Positions 25,755-35,163 are shown, counted from the stretch's first letter. The stretch is 61,197 nucleotides of DNA from Thermoplasmatales archaeon (GCA_030672305.1 DAOVGR010000024.1:1-61197); one strand, 5' to 3'. The notes: a model not told the origin generated them from the sequence alone. Numbers and translations are program-made.

Positions 25755-27122
25755 ATGAAAGCGAAAATAATATGTATTTTATTAATGGGGCTGTTGATTA
25801 CCGCTTCTGTTTTACCAGCAGCAGGAACATATAACGAGTTTTCAAATGAACTTAGTGGTTCAATAACAAATAACGGAAGTAATTTTCTAGCATCTTCTAG
25901 TAATGGAAAAATCCTTGATCAGGAGTTGAATGAAGATGGCCAGGGATATACAGTGATGCAAGTTTGGGGCTCATACTACGAAATGGGGTATGCACATGCT
26001 GAACTTCTTGGAGATTATATAGTTCAGGGAGTTAATGAAATAAAAGATTTTCTTGGTGGAAATTATAATACCATTAAATTGAGTATTTCTGATTCTATAT
26101 GGATGCCTTTAAACATTGAAGATGAACTGGATGGAATGGTAGATTCATTAGCAATTACACATCCATCAGAAGATATCGATAAAGATGATATTAAGGTGTA
26201 TAACACATTTGGGGATTGGGCCTATGGCTTTGCTTGTCGTAGTCATTCTTGTTGGGGTAGATATGTTGCCGAACCTATCAAGACATTATCCACACGTAGG
26301 CTTGACTTCCAGACCTTTATACCAATAGCAAATCACCATTTATTATGTATATATATACCAAACGATGGCTCAATAAAATGGGTAAATCTTGCTATTCCTG
26401 GATACGTAGTCGTAGCAACTGGTGTTAACGAATATGGTACCATAGCCTCTAGTCATGACTGGATACCTATGAGTAACCCGGATTTATCATCTGGTCGTAT
26501 GTCTAGACTTGTAGCTATTCGTTTTGCTCTGGTTTATCCAGTTAATCCTGATATTTCAACTCATTTAGATACTGTTTATTCAAAATTGCAGGATTATGAA
26601 ATAATGACTAGGACTTTTTTAAACTATTATGTACCTGATGGTCATGGTGGCGTTTTAACATGTGATCCATACCAAGGTGGACCAGATTTTTTTCATCAAC
26701 GATTACCAATGGGGAATTGGCACTATGGGGAAGCAATGATAACTACAAATCAATGGACAGATGGAACATATACACCACCAGATGAAGACTTTGGTGCAGA
26801 TGCATACTATAATGATGAATCACCGAAGACTCTTGAAAGTCACTGGGATTTACTAAATAAAGATGGTGGACATTTGAATTTACATTTACTAAGTGTGGCA
26901 TATCGTGCTAGGGGCGATATGACTATTTGGGCAGAAGGACGAATGGATGGCGTTGGCCGAACACCTAGAGTAGAATATGAATGGGGTGACCTGTTTAAAT
27001 CAACTCAAATGTCAATAACGATACCAAATGAGAAAAATGACAATTACCCAATGCTTCTAAGATTGTTTGAACAGTTTCCAAATATATTCCCAATACTACG
27101 ACAACTACTTGGATTTCAATAA
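25755..27122 (+). CDS. Secreted C45/phospholipase B-like Ntn hydrolase with tail
   Basis: 455 aa. Signal peptide (1-23). The sequence WGSYYEMGYAHAELLGDYI near residue 75 and AYGFACRSHSCWGRYV ... STRRLDFQT match the acyl-transferase/phospholipase B-like C45 group, in which a cysteine after autocleavage is the nucleophile; Cys161 (FACRS) is the likely one. In this superfamily the enzymes hydrolyse amide or ester bonds in acyl compounds. No PKD domain: the catalytic part runs to about 415. The end is IPNEK (Arg of the hinge replaced by Asn) plus LLRLFEQFPNIFPILRQLLGFQ-type residues. Substrate unknown. Confidence 0.85.
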   Translation: MKAKIICILLMGLLITASVLPAAGTYNEFSNELSGSITNNGSNFLASSSNGKILDQELNEDGQGYTVMQVWGSYYEMGYAHAELLGDYIVQGVNEIKDFLGGNYNTIKLSISDSIWMPLNIEDELDGMVDSLAITHPSEDIDKDDIKVYNTFGDWAYGFACRSHSCWGRYVAEPIKTLSTRRLDFQTFIPIANHHLLCIYIPNDGSIKWVNLAIPGYVVVATGVNEYGTIASSHDWIPMSNPDLSSGRMSRLVAIRFALVYPVNPDISTHLDTVYSKLQDYEIMTRTFLNYYVPDGHGGVLTCDPYQGGPDFFHQRLPMGNWHYGEAMITTNQWTDGTYTPPDEDFGADAYYNDESPKTLESHWDLLNKDGGHLNLHLLSVAYRARGDMTIWAEGRMDGVGRTPRVEYEWGDLFKSTQMSITIPNEKNDNYPMLLRLFEQFPNIFPILRQLLGFQ

Positions 27123-27136
27123 TCCATACATATTCC

Positions 27137-27155
27137 TTCTCTTTTTTTTTATTTT
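27137..27155 (+). terminator. T-tract after 25755 gene
   Basis: CTTCTCTTTTTTTTTATTTT, 15 bases after the stop codon. Confidence 0.5.
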
Positions 27156-27183
27156 AAAATATAAAGGTAAGAGGATCCTGTAT

Positions 27184-28137
27184 TTATTCCTCTATTAACT
27201 CTCCTGTAATTGTATAAAATACATCTTCACTTATGACATAAATTTCCATTCTATGAAAGTCCCCATTCCAGAATTGCATTACCTCTTCATGGTCCTCTAC
27301 ATATTCTGCATACTGTCTAATACTCTCATGGCTTTCCTTACTAAAAGATACATATGGAGGGTCTACTCCTCCCAGCGCGGTCAGTTTACCATCTATTGTA
27401 ACAGAACCAACAAGTGTAATACCAGCACCTGATGTAATCGTTAAGGATTTTCCGGTGTTAAGAGTAGTATCTCCTCCAACTGTAACATCTAGATCATTAC
27501 CAACATCTACTCTCATATCATTTCCTACCGATGTCTCCGAGTTTATACCTATTGTTGTAGAAGTAGATCCCTCTGTTTCGATATTCACATTTGGAGGATT
27601 TTTACTGCCTTCTCCAAAATTCCTTAAATAGGCCCCAGTGGTATTGATTGTAACAGTTCCATCTTCATCAACATATACAACATTTTGAGGATCTCCATCT
27701 GGTGCATCAAGTGAATGACCATCGGGTGTACTGAGATATTGCCAAAATCCTCTTCCAGCACCATCTGATGTTAAAACATAACCATTATTTGCCCCCGTTG
27801 GCATGTTAAATCCTGTCATCTTAACAGAACCTATAACATCTAGTTTTTCTGTGGGATTGGTCGTTCCGATTCCAACATTTCCTGTGGAAATAGAATACAT
27901 ATTTGGTGAATTTGACCAATAGTTCCAATCATTGTTAAATATCTTATAAAAAAACCCAGGAAGTGCTAAAGGTTGAAGAAATTTTGTTTGAGCAATATCA
28001 GTTACTTGCTCTTCTTCTACAACCTTTTTTTCCGGTAGTGTTTGTCCTATTGCACTTGTAAATCCTATAGCTATGAATAAAACACAAATACTAATGGTTA
28101 ACATCAGCCTTATTTTCTCATTTAATTTGCTTTTCAT
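27184..28137 (-). CDS. Secreted tail-fibre-like protein
   Basis: 317 aa with a signal peptide or membrane anchor (about 11-32; MLTISICVLFIAIGFTSAIG). The mature part contains NVGIGTTNPTEKLDVIGSVK, a motif common in phage tail fibres and Bacteroidota surface proteins, followed by triple-helix-like repeats (TTIGINSETSVGNDMRVDVG, NDLDVTVGGDTTLNTG, LTITSGAGITLVGSVTIDG). The last 55 residues are acidic and globular. Probably a trimeric surface fibre. It lacks the shared tail and the operator-type promoter, and lies on the opposite strand to its neighbours. A GGGGGAAAAG ribosome-binding site precedes the ATG. Confidence 0.78.
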   Translation of the reverse strand: MKSKLNEKIRLMLTISICVLFIAIGFTSAIGQTLPEKKVVEEEQVTDIAQTKFLQPLALPGFFYKIFNNDWNYWSNSPNMYSISTGNVGIGTTNPTEKLDVIGSVKMTGFNMPTGANNGYVLTSDGAGRGFWQYLSTPDGHSLDAPDGDPQNVVYVDEDGTVTINTTGAYLRNFGEGSKNPPNVNIETEGSTSTTIGINSETSVGNDMRVDVGNDLDVTVGGDTTLNTGKSLTITSGAGITLVGSVTIDGKLTALGGVDPPYVSFSKESHESIRQYAEYVEDHEEVMQFWNGDFHRMEIYVISEDVFYTITGELIEE

Positions 28138-28354
28138 AATTCTTTTCCCCCAATTATAACATAATAATTATGTTGAGATTGATATATAAATACTACTTTT
28201 TAAAAATTAATTATAGATTTTAAGACTTGCAAAGAAACTAGTAGTCAAAATCTCCTTTATTTTTTTACTATAAAACTTTGATTATTTAAATAGAATATAT
28301 TATCTAAATTTTATCATTATTTTACAATTATTTTAATCAACAATTGGAAACAAT

Positions 28355-28364
28355 ACATTTAAAT
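28355..28364 (+). promoter_or_regulatory. Diverged promoter of the 28419 gene
   Basis: ACATTTAAAT in the TATA position, followed by the shared downstream AATATTATATTATAA. The dyad is degenerate (TTAATCAACAATTGG). Confidence 0.5.
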
Positions 28365-28418
28365 TGTAATATTATATTATAACTTTGTAAAAACCATAAT
28401 TTCGGGGGAGTAAAAAAT

Positions 28419-29813
28419 ATGAAAAAGAAATTTTTAGGTATTTTTGTTTGTACGCTGTTGATAGCTACTGTTATACCCATGTCGACAAGTCTTGCCGAAA
28501 AAAGTGAATATACCGGAGTTCCATTAGATAGAGCATGGAGTTGGGTAGAATCGTATCCAAACTATGCACCAAGTGGTATGCCTGATTTTGACCAAAGACA
28601 AGGCCAATGGAAAGGTATAATAGATGGAGGAAATGGAATTGCAGATTCAACTGCAAGTGGTGATGATGTACAGGTTACGCTTGTAGGTAGTCTTGTAGAC
28701 CCTGATGCACCCGCTGTCGTAGCACCTGGTCTAGACTGTGCTCTTGACTCAAATCCTTCAGGTGATGATATTGAAGTATGGATGTTTTCCAGCGCGGTAT
28801 CAACTATGAATTGCTTCTGGTGGTTTGACTCAAGATACGGTGATCCAGATGGCTTTCCGGGCGATGGGGAAGACACATACCCACTTGTAAAGGATTATGG
28901 AGCAGGAGATGATCATGCAGCAGGTAATGCACCTCTCTCTATTGAAAAAATGGCAAATGCGTTAAATATCACAAGTACTCTTTTTTTAGATAATGATGTA
29001 TGGATAGATACAATTGATGAATGGTTTGTGAATGTAAGTCTTCAGGATAAACATGATGTAAATTTTTACACAGTTCCAACCTTTGATTTCATTGCAGGCG
29101 AGATTGAAAATGGCAAAGCTGTTATTTTAGTGATTAATCTTATTGATGATAGTTCTGGAGATTGTGTGATTGCAGGAAGTCATGCTGTCACCTGTGCAGG
29201 TGTAAATTTGGATGAAACAAAGATAGCGATTTGTGACCCCTACTGGGATATAAATAATCCTAGCGATGATGATCATAATGATACACAATACGTTTCAATT
29301 GACAGATACAATGTAGCAATTGGTTCACCATGTTCAAATTACCCTGAGATAGAATGGTGGTTGCCCGCATACTGGCCTGATTATAACTATTCTGTTGTTT
29401 ATTCTGCAATGGTAATCGAATATATTAATAATCCACCAGATACACCAACAATTGATGGTCCCACCAGTGGTAATGCAGGAACTGCATACACATACACATT
29501 TAATTCAGCAGATCTTGATGGTGACGATGTATATTACTACATACTGTGGGACGATGGCTATGTTGAAAATTGGGATGGCCCTCATGCTTCTGGAGCAGAT
29601 TTTGAAATTGATCATACATATGCAAAGGAAGGGACATTTACAATTGAAGCAAAAGCTAGAGACACCTTGGGTGATGAAAGTGGTGTGGAAACCTTAGAGG
29701 TAACAATGCCAAGGAACAAAGCATTCAATTTCAACTTTAACCTGCTAGATTGGCTGTTTGAACAATTCCCAAATGCATTCCCAATACTACAACAACTATT
29801 AGGGGTTCAGTAG
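28419..29813 (+). CDS. Secreted C39-like papain-fold peptidase with PKD domain and tail
   Basis: 464 aa. Signal peptide MKKKFLGIFVCTLLIAT. A C39-like papain fold is suggested by Cys132 in STMNCFWWFDSRYG, His255 in AGSHAVTCAGV and Asp273 in CDPYWD, in the right order and spacing for a cysteine peptidase. I am less sure of the family than for the C10 and C25 enzymes. PKD domain about 346-430 (LWDDGYVENWDGPH, DHTYAKEGTFTIEAKARD). Ends MPRNK plus WLFEQFPNAFPILQQLLGVQ. Its signal peptide DNA is nearly identical to that of 9969. Confidence 0.83.
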   Translation: MKKKFLGIFVCTLLIATVIPMSTSLAEKSEYTGVPLDRAWSWVESYPNYAPSGMPDFDQRQGQWKGIIDGGNGIADSTASGDDVQVTLVGSLVDPDAPAVVAPGLDCALDSNPSGDDIEVWMFSSAVSTMNCFWWFDSRYGDPDGFPGDGEDTYPLVKDYGAGDDHAAGNAPLSIEKMANALNITSTLFLDNDVWIDTIDEWFVNVSLQDKHDVNFYTVPTFDFIAGEIENGKAVILVINLIDDSSGDCVIAGSHAVTCAGVNLDETKIAICDPYWDINNPSDDDHNDTQYVSIDRYNVAIGSPCSNYPEIEWWLPAYWPDYNYSVVYSAMVIEYINNPPDTPTIDGPTSGNAGTAYTYTFNSADLDGDDVYYYILWDDGYVENWDGPHASGADFEIDHTYAKEGTFTIEAKARDTLGDESGVETLEVTMPRNKAFNFNFNLLDWLFEQFPNAFPILQQLLGVQ

Positions 29814-29826
29814 TCAAAATCTAACT

Positions 29827-29846
29827 CTTTTTTTTCTTTTTTTTTA
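29827..29846 (+). terminator. T-tract after 28419 gene
   Basis: Two consecutive poly-T runs, 14 bases after the stop codon. Confidence 0.55.
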
Positions 29847-29925
29847 ATCAAAAGGCTATTAGTAGATTGTATTTTTATATCTGGCACCTAAAATGATATA
29901 CAATAGAATTTTGTTATCTCCTTGA

Positions 29926-31755
29926 ATGGACGCCCTGATTAAAGCTCGTGATTTGTCTAAAACAATCGAAGGAAAACTTCTCTTTGAAAATGCATCATTT
30001 GATGTTTACCCTAACAGCTGTATTGGACTTCTTGGCCCAAATGGCTGTGGGAAAACGACACTATTTAAGATTCTCTTAGGATGGGAGCAAGCAAGCTATG
30101 GTGAAGTCTGGCGAAAAGACAACCTGCAGATGAGATATTTGGATCAAATGCCCATAAGCTCGCTTGATGAAACAGTATATGATTTCTTTATTCGTACAGC
30201 ACAGACAGATGCAATTCAGCAAAAAATCAGAGAATATGAAACGCAATTAGAGGACCCTGAGATTTACAATTCACCACGCTTTACAGATATTCTTGAAAGT
30301 ATTAGGAAACTTAAGGTCTCCGCGAGCCGTACTGCTAGTTCCTTTCGTTGGGAAGCTGCACGCAGTATTTTAAAAGACATTGGACTGCCGGATCTATCAC
30401 CTACTACAAAAACTAGTGATCTTTCTGGTGGTGAGTGGCAGAAAATCGCTCTTTCAAGCGTACTTGCACAACCTAAGGATTGCAATCTTTTACTTCTCGA
30501 TGAACCCACGAATCATCTTGATATTGAAACAATCGAATGGTTAGAGCGGCAAATCGCTAATTTTCCACAGGCAGTCATGATTGTTTCTCATGATAGGTAT
30601 CTTTTGGATGATCTTGTTGATAGGGTATTTGAGCTGGAGGGCCCTCATCTTGAAATGTATAATGCGACATATGAAGAGTATAAGCAGCAAAAACATCTCA
30701 GAACGCATATTAAAATTCGGGCATATGAAAAATCCAAGGCCGAGATGCAACGACAAAAAAAGGTGATTGAAACATTGTCACGACGCAATAGATATGACCT
30801 GCAGATAGCAAGTAAAATGAAACGGCTGGCAAAAGTGAAGCGTGCTGAAAATCCTGTTTTGAAATCCTATTTGCTAAATTTCCATTTTAAATCTGTTTTC
30901 AAATCCGGTAAAAACGTTGCCGAGGGACATAGTCTTGTGAAGCGATTTGGAAGTAAAATAATTCTTGAAAATGCAAGTTTTGAAATTATTGCTGGGCAAA
31001 AGATAGGGCTCATTGGACCGAATGGTTGCGGTAAAACCACGTTTTTGAAGATGCTTACAGGTAAAGAGCATCTTGATGATGGGATGCTTCATGTCAGTTC
31101 TGGGGTGAAATCAGGATATTTTGATCAGGGGCATCTCTCACTAATTCCTGAAAACAACCTAATAGATGAGCTCCGTAGAGACAATAGTAAATTATCGGAA
31201 AATGATGCAAAGGCTTTACTGGGACAGTTCAATTTTAAAGCAAGTGTGGTTTTTAATCAAGTGCAGCAGCTCTCTGGTGGAGAACGCGCACGGTTGGCTA
31301 TTCTTCGACTGATTTTGCAGCCTTATAATTTTTTACTTCTTGATGAACCTACAAATCATATGGATATGGATTCGAAAAAGGCAATTGAAGGTGCTTTAAA
31401 CTCCTATACAGGTACCGTGATTGCGGTTTCGCATGATAGGAGGTTTCTTGATATGGTTGCTGACACAATTTTTTTAATGGACGGCGGCTCTATTAATATG
31501 TATTGCGGGAATTATTCGAGCTTTCGGCTGCAACGGCAAAATGAGTTGACTAATCATTCAGATAAGCATCTTGCTTATCTTTCTAGAACGGGTATGAAAA
31601 AATATATGGTTCACAAGGCGTTTACGGTTTGGACTTCGCGGAAGAAACATATTGTTGGGGAAGAAGTTTTTATCGGTGAGCATAACGAAAAACTCTATGA
31701 ATGGGCAATCAAGAACAAGTTCTTGCGATCGGCAGATTATCCCAAGAAGAAATGA
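29926..31755 (+). CDS. ABC-F type ATPase
   Basis: 609 aa with two ABC domains and no membrane segments: Walker A GPNGCGKT near residues 38 and 365, signature LSGGEWQ (166) and LSGGERARL (449), Walker B LLLLDEPTNHLD and FLLLDEPTNHMD. ABC-F proteins act on the ribosome (translation factors or ribosome protection); which role applies here is not visible. The C-terminal 50 residues (HKAFTVWTSRKKHIVGEEVF...) are an extra basic domain. Codon use appears more GC-rich (CGCGAGCCGT, CGTGATTTG) than in the secreted genes around it, which could mean transfer. No ribosome-binding site, probably leaderless. Confidence 0.9.
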   Translation: MDALIKARDLSKTIEGKLLFENASFDVYPNSCIGLLGPNGCGKTTLFKILLGWEQASYGEVWRKDNLQMRYLDQMPISSLDETVYDFFIRTAQTDAIQQKIREYETQLEDPEIYNSPRFTDILESIRKLKVSASRTASSFRWEAARSILKDIGLPDLSPTTKTSDLSGGEWQKIALSSVLAQPKDCNLLLLDEPTNHLDIETIEWLERQIANFPQAVMIVSHDRYLLDDLVDRVFELEGPHLEMYNATYEEYKQQKHLRTHIKIRAYEKSKAEMQRQKKVIETLSRRNRYDLQIASKMKRLAKVKRAENPVLKSYLLNFHFKSVFKSGKNVAEGHSLVKRFGSKIILENASFEIIAGQKIGLIGPNGCGKTTFLKMLTGKEHLDDGMLHVSSGVKSGYFDQGHLSLIPENNLIDELRRDNSKLSENDAKALLGQFNFKASVVFNQVQQLSGGERARLAILRLILQPYNFLLLDEPTNHMDMDSKKAIEGALNSYTGTVIAVSHDRRFLDMVADTIFLMDGGSINMYCGNYSSFRLQRQNELTNHSDKHLAYLSRTGMKKYMVHKAFTVWTSRKKHIVGEEVFIGEHNEKLYEWAIKNKFLRSADYPKKK

Positions 31756-31898
31756 TTTTTATGGTTGTTTAATTAGAGCGTAAACGTAGGGTTGGATAAG
31801 GAGAGCAATGTCTAGTTTTTCTAATCATAAGGGTAGGGTTAATATTGTTGTAATGAAATCATTACTGTAAATTTTGTTTTTTATCACAATGTTTATAA

Positions 31899-31926
31899 TT
31901 AACTATTGTTAAGGAAATATTTAAAT
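31899..31926 (+). promoter_or_regulatory. Operator dyad plus TATA box of the 31980 gene
   Basis: TTAAC-TATT-GTTAA joined to GGAAATATTTAAAT (31913-31926). Confidence 0.8.
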
Positions 31927-31979
31927 TGTAATATTTTATTATAATATTACAAATTTATAGATTTGTGGGAGGAAAAAGC

Positions 31980-33974
31980 ATGAAAAATAAATTATTTAGA
32001 AAAGGACTTGTTCTTGGGATAATAATCCTTTTTGTTGGAGCTAGTAGTTTGCCTAGTATCGGTGCTGAAAATATATCAAATTATGAATTAATGATTTCTG
32101 ATGAAATCATGGTTCAACCTCTTTTTGAAGGTGAATCGTATTTCATCATGTTGAGTAACTATTCTGATGCAGGAACAGACAATAGTTGGGCTGTTCAGAT
32201 GAAATTTGACAGTGTAGAGCAGATAGTTGAGAGTGAATTTGATGACGAAACCTTACCACTTATTGTGGATCAATGGGTTGAGATAAAGGTTAATATTGAT
32301 CTTGACACTGATTGGATGGAAATCTATTATGACGGTGATCTCCTGCATGAAAAGAATTGGACAGCTGGTCCTAGTAACCAAGATGATGGTATACTCAATA
32401 TTGCTGCTGTTGATCTATTCGCTAACTCTGCATCTACTGTTTTCTACGATGACCTAAGCCTTGAGGAGGCCGGAGTTGGTGTTGTCTGGTCTGAAGACTT
32501 TGATTCTTACGAGGATGGAAGTTCTATGCATGGACAAGGTGGTTGGAAAGGATGGGGAAATGATGAGAATTTTACTGCAAATGTGACATCAGTTAAAAGT
32601 CGTAGTTCTCCACATTCGGTAGATGTTGCGAATGATTCTGATCTGGTGCATGAATACTCAGGTTATACCTCTGGTGAGTTTGTGTATGTCGCATGGATTT
32701 ACATTCCTGAAAACATTGCACCATATGAACCAAGCAGTCCAGATCCAAGTGATGGAGCAACAGATGTTTCTATCTATACCAATCTGAGCTGGACCGGAGG
32801 AGACCCAAATGATGATAATGTGACTTATAATGTGTTCTTTGAAGCGGGTGACTCTACACCTGACGTACTTGTTTCTGAGAATCAAACTGAAACTTCTTAT
32901 GACCCTGGGAATATTGAGTTTGGTACCACCTATTATTGGCAGATTGTAGCATATGATGAACCTGGGCTTTCAACAACAGGACCAATATGGAGCTTTTCAA
33001 CTAGAACAAATGATGCACCCTATACACCAAGTGATCCAAGTCCTGCAGATAGCGAAACTGAAGTAGAAATTATTGCAGAACTAGGTTGGACAGGCGGTGA
33101 CCCGGATGGTGACGAGGTAACTTATGATGTATACTTTGGCACAAGTAGTCCTCCACCACTGGTTGCTGAAGATATAGCTCAGGAATCTTATGATCCAGGA
33201 ATACTTGAATTTGATACCACATTTTATTGGCAGATTGTTGCCTGGGACGTTTTTGATTATTCATCAGCAGGGCCTATATGGAGTTTCACAACTGAAGAAA
33301 ACGCACCTCCATTTACACCAACTGCTCCTGATCCACCAGATGGAGCAACTGATGTATCCATTGAAAAGATACTTACTTGGACCGGTGGAGACCCAAACAC
33401 TGGTGATACAGTATTGTATGATGTATACTTTGGTAAGAGCAGTCCTCCACCACTAGTTGATGAAGATTTAACTCAAACTGCTTATGATCCTGGTACAATG
33501 GAGTTGGGTACAACCTACTTCTGGCAGATAGTCGCTGAAGATAGTCAGAGCGAATCTACTACAGGCCCGATTTGGAGTTTCACAACTGAAGAAGAACCGA
33601 ATGAGCCACCAACAGCACCTGATATTGATGGTCCTAACTCTGGTAAAGCAGGTGTAGAATTATGCTGGGAGTTTCATTCAGATGATCCCAATGATAACCA
33701 GGTCAAGTACATTATCGAGTGGGGAGATGGTGCCTCCGAGGAAACAGATTATTATCCAGCCTGCACACCCGTAGAGGTATGCCATACCTATGAAGAAGAT
33801 GGAACTTATACTATTACTGCCACTGCTAAGGACGAAAAAGGACTAGTAAGTGGTGAGAGCACATTTGAAGTGACAATTCCAAGAGGCAGAACTGTATTTC
33901 ACCCATTACTTCTAAGATTCTTTGAACGATTCCCAAATATATTCCCATTGCTGCGATACTTGCTAGGTCTATAG
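31980..33974 (+). CDS. Secreted LamG-like/FN3/PKD protein with tail
   Basis: 664 aa from the ATG at 31980. A GTG 15 bases upstream is in frame but lies in the GGGAGG ribosome-binding site and is rejected. Signal peptide RKGLVLGIIILFVGASSLPS. Residues about 50-235 resemble a concanavalin/LamG-type domain (WVEIKVNIDLDTDWMEIYYDG, VFYDDLSLEE). Three FN3-like modules start near 246, 345 and 441 (LSWTGGDPNDDNVTYNVFFE and similar), then PKD near 542 (EWGDGASEETDYY, CHTYEEDGTYTITATAKD). Ends IPRGR plus LRFFERFPNIFPLLRYLLGL. Likely carbohydrate-binding surface protein. The FN3 modules are close copies of those in the 11843 protein. Confidence 0.87.
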   Translation: MKNKLFRKGLVLGIIILFVGASSLPSIGAENISNYELMISDEIMVQPLFEGESYFIMLSNYSDAGTDNSWAVQMKFDSVEQIVESEFDDETLPLIVDQWVEIKVNIDLDTDWMEIYYDGDLLHEKNWTAGPSNQDDGILNIAAVDLFANSASTVFYDDLSLEEAGVGVVWSEDFDSYEDGSSMHGQGGWKGWGNDENFTANVTSVKSRSSPHSVDVANDSDLVHEYSGYTSGEFVYVAWIYIPENIAPYEPSSPDPSDGATDVSIYTNLSWTGGDPNDDNVTYNVFFEAGDSTPDVLVSENQTETSYDPGNIEFGTTYYWQIVAYDEPGLSTTGPIWSFSTRTNDAPYTPSDPSPADSETEVEIIAELGWTGGDPDGDEVTYDVYFGTSSPPPLVAEDIAQESYDPGILEFDTTFYWQIVAWDVFDYSSAGPIWSFTTEENAPPFTPTAPDPPDGATDVSIEKILTWTGGDPNTGDTVLYDVYFGKSSPPPLVDEDLTQTAYDPGTMELGTTYFWQIVAEDSQSESTTGPIWSFTTEEEPNEPPTAPDIDGPNSGKAGVELCWEFHSDDPNDNQVKYIIEWGDGASEETDYYPACTPVEVCHTYEEDGTYTITATAKDEKGLVSGESTFEVTIPRGRTVFHPLLLRFFERFPNIFPLLRYLLGL

Positions 33975-33984
33975 TATTCCAAAT

Positions 33985-34004
33985 CTTTTTTCTTTTTTTT
34001 TATT
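33985..34004 (+). terminator. T-tract after 31980 gene
   Basis: CTTTTTTCTTTTTTTTTATT shortly after the stop codon, before repeat copy at 34028. Confidence 0.55.
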
Positions 34005-34027
34005 TGATTATGTCTTGATTTCAAATA

Positions 34028-34101
34028 AAACCTAACAGGTTTTGTTTAATTTTGTTATAAATTAATACGTTATCTATTAATTTGCTGAATCTAATCTATT
34101 T
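34028..34101 (+). repeat. Dispersed 3' repeat, full copy
   Basis: AACCTAACAGGTTTT, then TTTTGTTATAAATTAATACG, TTATCTATTAATTTGCTG and AATCTAATCTATTT. It matches the copy immediately upstream of radC at 56393 over its whole length, but here no radC follows. Confidence 0.75.
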
Positions 34102-34215
34102 GTTAATAGTAAATTAGATTATATGAAGAATCATGCTAACGACAATAAATTGTGGGAATATAATACACAAGCAAAGCTTTTTATATCCTATATAAGATAG
34201 ATTATAAGGGGAAAA

Positions 34216-34416
34216 ATGGGAAATATTAATGCCGAATATGAATGGGTTAACAACCAAAATTTAAAAAAGTTTAGAGGTAAATGGATTGCTGTATACAACA
34301 AAAAAATATTGAGCAGTGGAGAATACGCAGATGACGTTGTTAGGGATGCAAAGAAGAAAATAAAAGAACCTGTCTTTTTGGTAAAGGTCCCATTAGAGGG
34401 ATACATATCTGTTTGA
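34216..34416 (+). CDS. DUF5678-family small protein
   Basis: 66 aa (YEWVNNQNLKKFRGKWIAVYNKKILSSGEYADDVVRDAKKK), a compact beta-alpha protein that matches the DUF5678 pattern (W-x-x-x-N..L..Y-x-G-K-W-I-A..x-x-x-I-x-x-x-G). AGGGGAAAA precedes the ATG. It lies 11 bases upstream of the retropepsin-like gene; this pairing is frequent in archaea and bacteria. Function unknown. Confidence 0.8.
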   Translation: MGNINAEYEWVNNQNLKKFRGKWIAVYNKKILSSGEYADDVVRDAKKKIKEPVFLVKVPLEGYISV

Positions 34417-34427
34417 AGTAGATTAAA

Positions 34428-34874
34428 ATGGCTTATAAGTATAACTTATCCTATAACTATACTCGCTATATTGTTAAAGGAATAGAGATTTTACGTCCGA
34501 TTATACCTGTTGAGTTAAAATACAATAATAATGAACCCATAATCTATACAATGCTTCTTGATTCAGGTGCTGATATTTCTCTACTTTCTAAAGATGTTGG
34601 AGAAAGTTTGGGAATTGATACAGATAGGAAGCCTGATGATGATGTATATGGTGTTACTGGGCATACTCCAGTTATTGAAGAGAAGATAAAAATTAGATTT
34701 GGAATGGGCAATAGGTATGAATTTGAATCTGAGATTCCTATGCAAATAACTAAAAAAAGGGGACGTCCTGCTGTTCCAGCTTTAGGTCGTGAACCAATAT
34801 TTAGGGAATTTGATGTTCATTTTAGAATGGGCCTGGCTGGTGATAAAAAGAAATTTGTGTTGAGCAAATTGTAA
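34428..34874 (+). CDS. Retropepsin-like aspartic protease
   Basis: 148 aa, cytoplasmic. The catalytic motif LLDSGADISLLS (D-S/T-G-A/S) near residue 44 identifies the retropepsin-like clan, which dimerises to form the active site. YGVTGHTPVIEEKIKIRFGMG is consistent with the flap and following strands. Translation is probably coupled with the DUF5678 gene upstream. Substrate unknown. Confidence 0.85.
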   Translation: MAYKYNLSYNYTRYIVKGIEILRPIIPVELKYNNNEPIIYTMLLDSGADISLLSKDVGESLGIDTDRKPDDDVYGVTGHTPVIEEKIKIRFGMGNRYEFESEIPMQITKKRGRPAVPALGREPIFREFDVHFRMGLAGDKKKFVLSKL

Positions 34875-34911
34875 TATTTTAATCATTTATATTAAGCTCT
34901 TTTAATTGAAT

Positions 34912-34980
34912 AATACTAACAGGTACTAATTATTTTTGTTACAAATCATCACGTTATCTATTAATTTTCAAACTCCAATT
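34912..34980 (+). repeat. Dispersed 3' repeat, copy
   Basis: ATACTAACAGGTACTAATTA, then TTTTTGTTACAAATCATCAC, GTTATCTATTAATTTTCAAA. It immediately precedes the radC relic, as at 56393 and 50150. Confidence 0.7.
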
Positions 34981-34987
34981 ATTCCTT

Positions 34988-35047
34988 ATGAGACTAAAGG
35001 ATATCCCTTAGTACAATAGACCAGGTGTATATCTTAGAAGAAGAGAA
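34988..35047 (+). pseudogene. radC 5' relic
   Basis: ATGAGACTAAAGGATATCCC then TTAGTACAATAGACCAGGTG and TATATCTTAGAAG correspond to the start of the intact radC at 56470 (MRIKDIPWYNRPGVRLKK), with substitutions and then loss of similarity. Confidence 0.75.
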
Positions 35048-35149
35048 CAAAGGTACTTTCTTATACTAAGCTGTTGGTTAAATAAGGACTGCATTAAAAA
35101 ATACAAAAATGATATATCCATGTAAAAATGGTTGATTAATTAATGAAAA

Positions 35150-35163
35150 GGAAATATTTAAAT
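35150..35163 (+). promoter_or_regulatory. Orphan TATA box
   Basis: Exact GGAAATATTTAAAT preceded by an AT-rich TTAATTAATGAAAA, but no + strand ORF follows; the GH13 gene on the minus strand ends at 35220. Confidence 0.5.

Noticed and set aside
31965..31979. GTG start of the FN3/PKD gene (and similar TTG starts at 54961 and 60141, and ATG at 6411)
   Set aside because: These codons overlap or precede the GGAGG ribosome-binding sites; the ATG just after the site is preferred.
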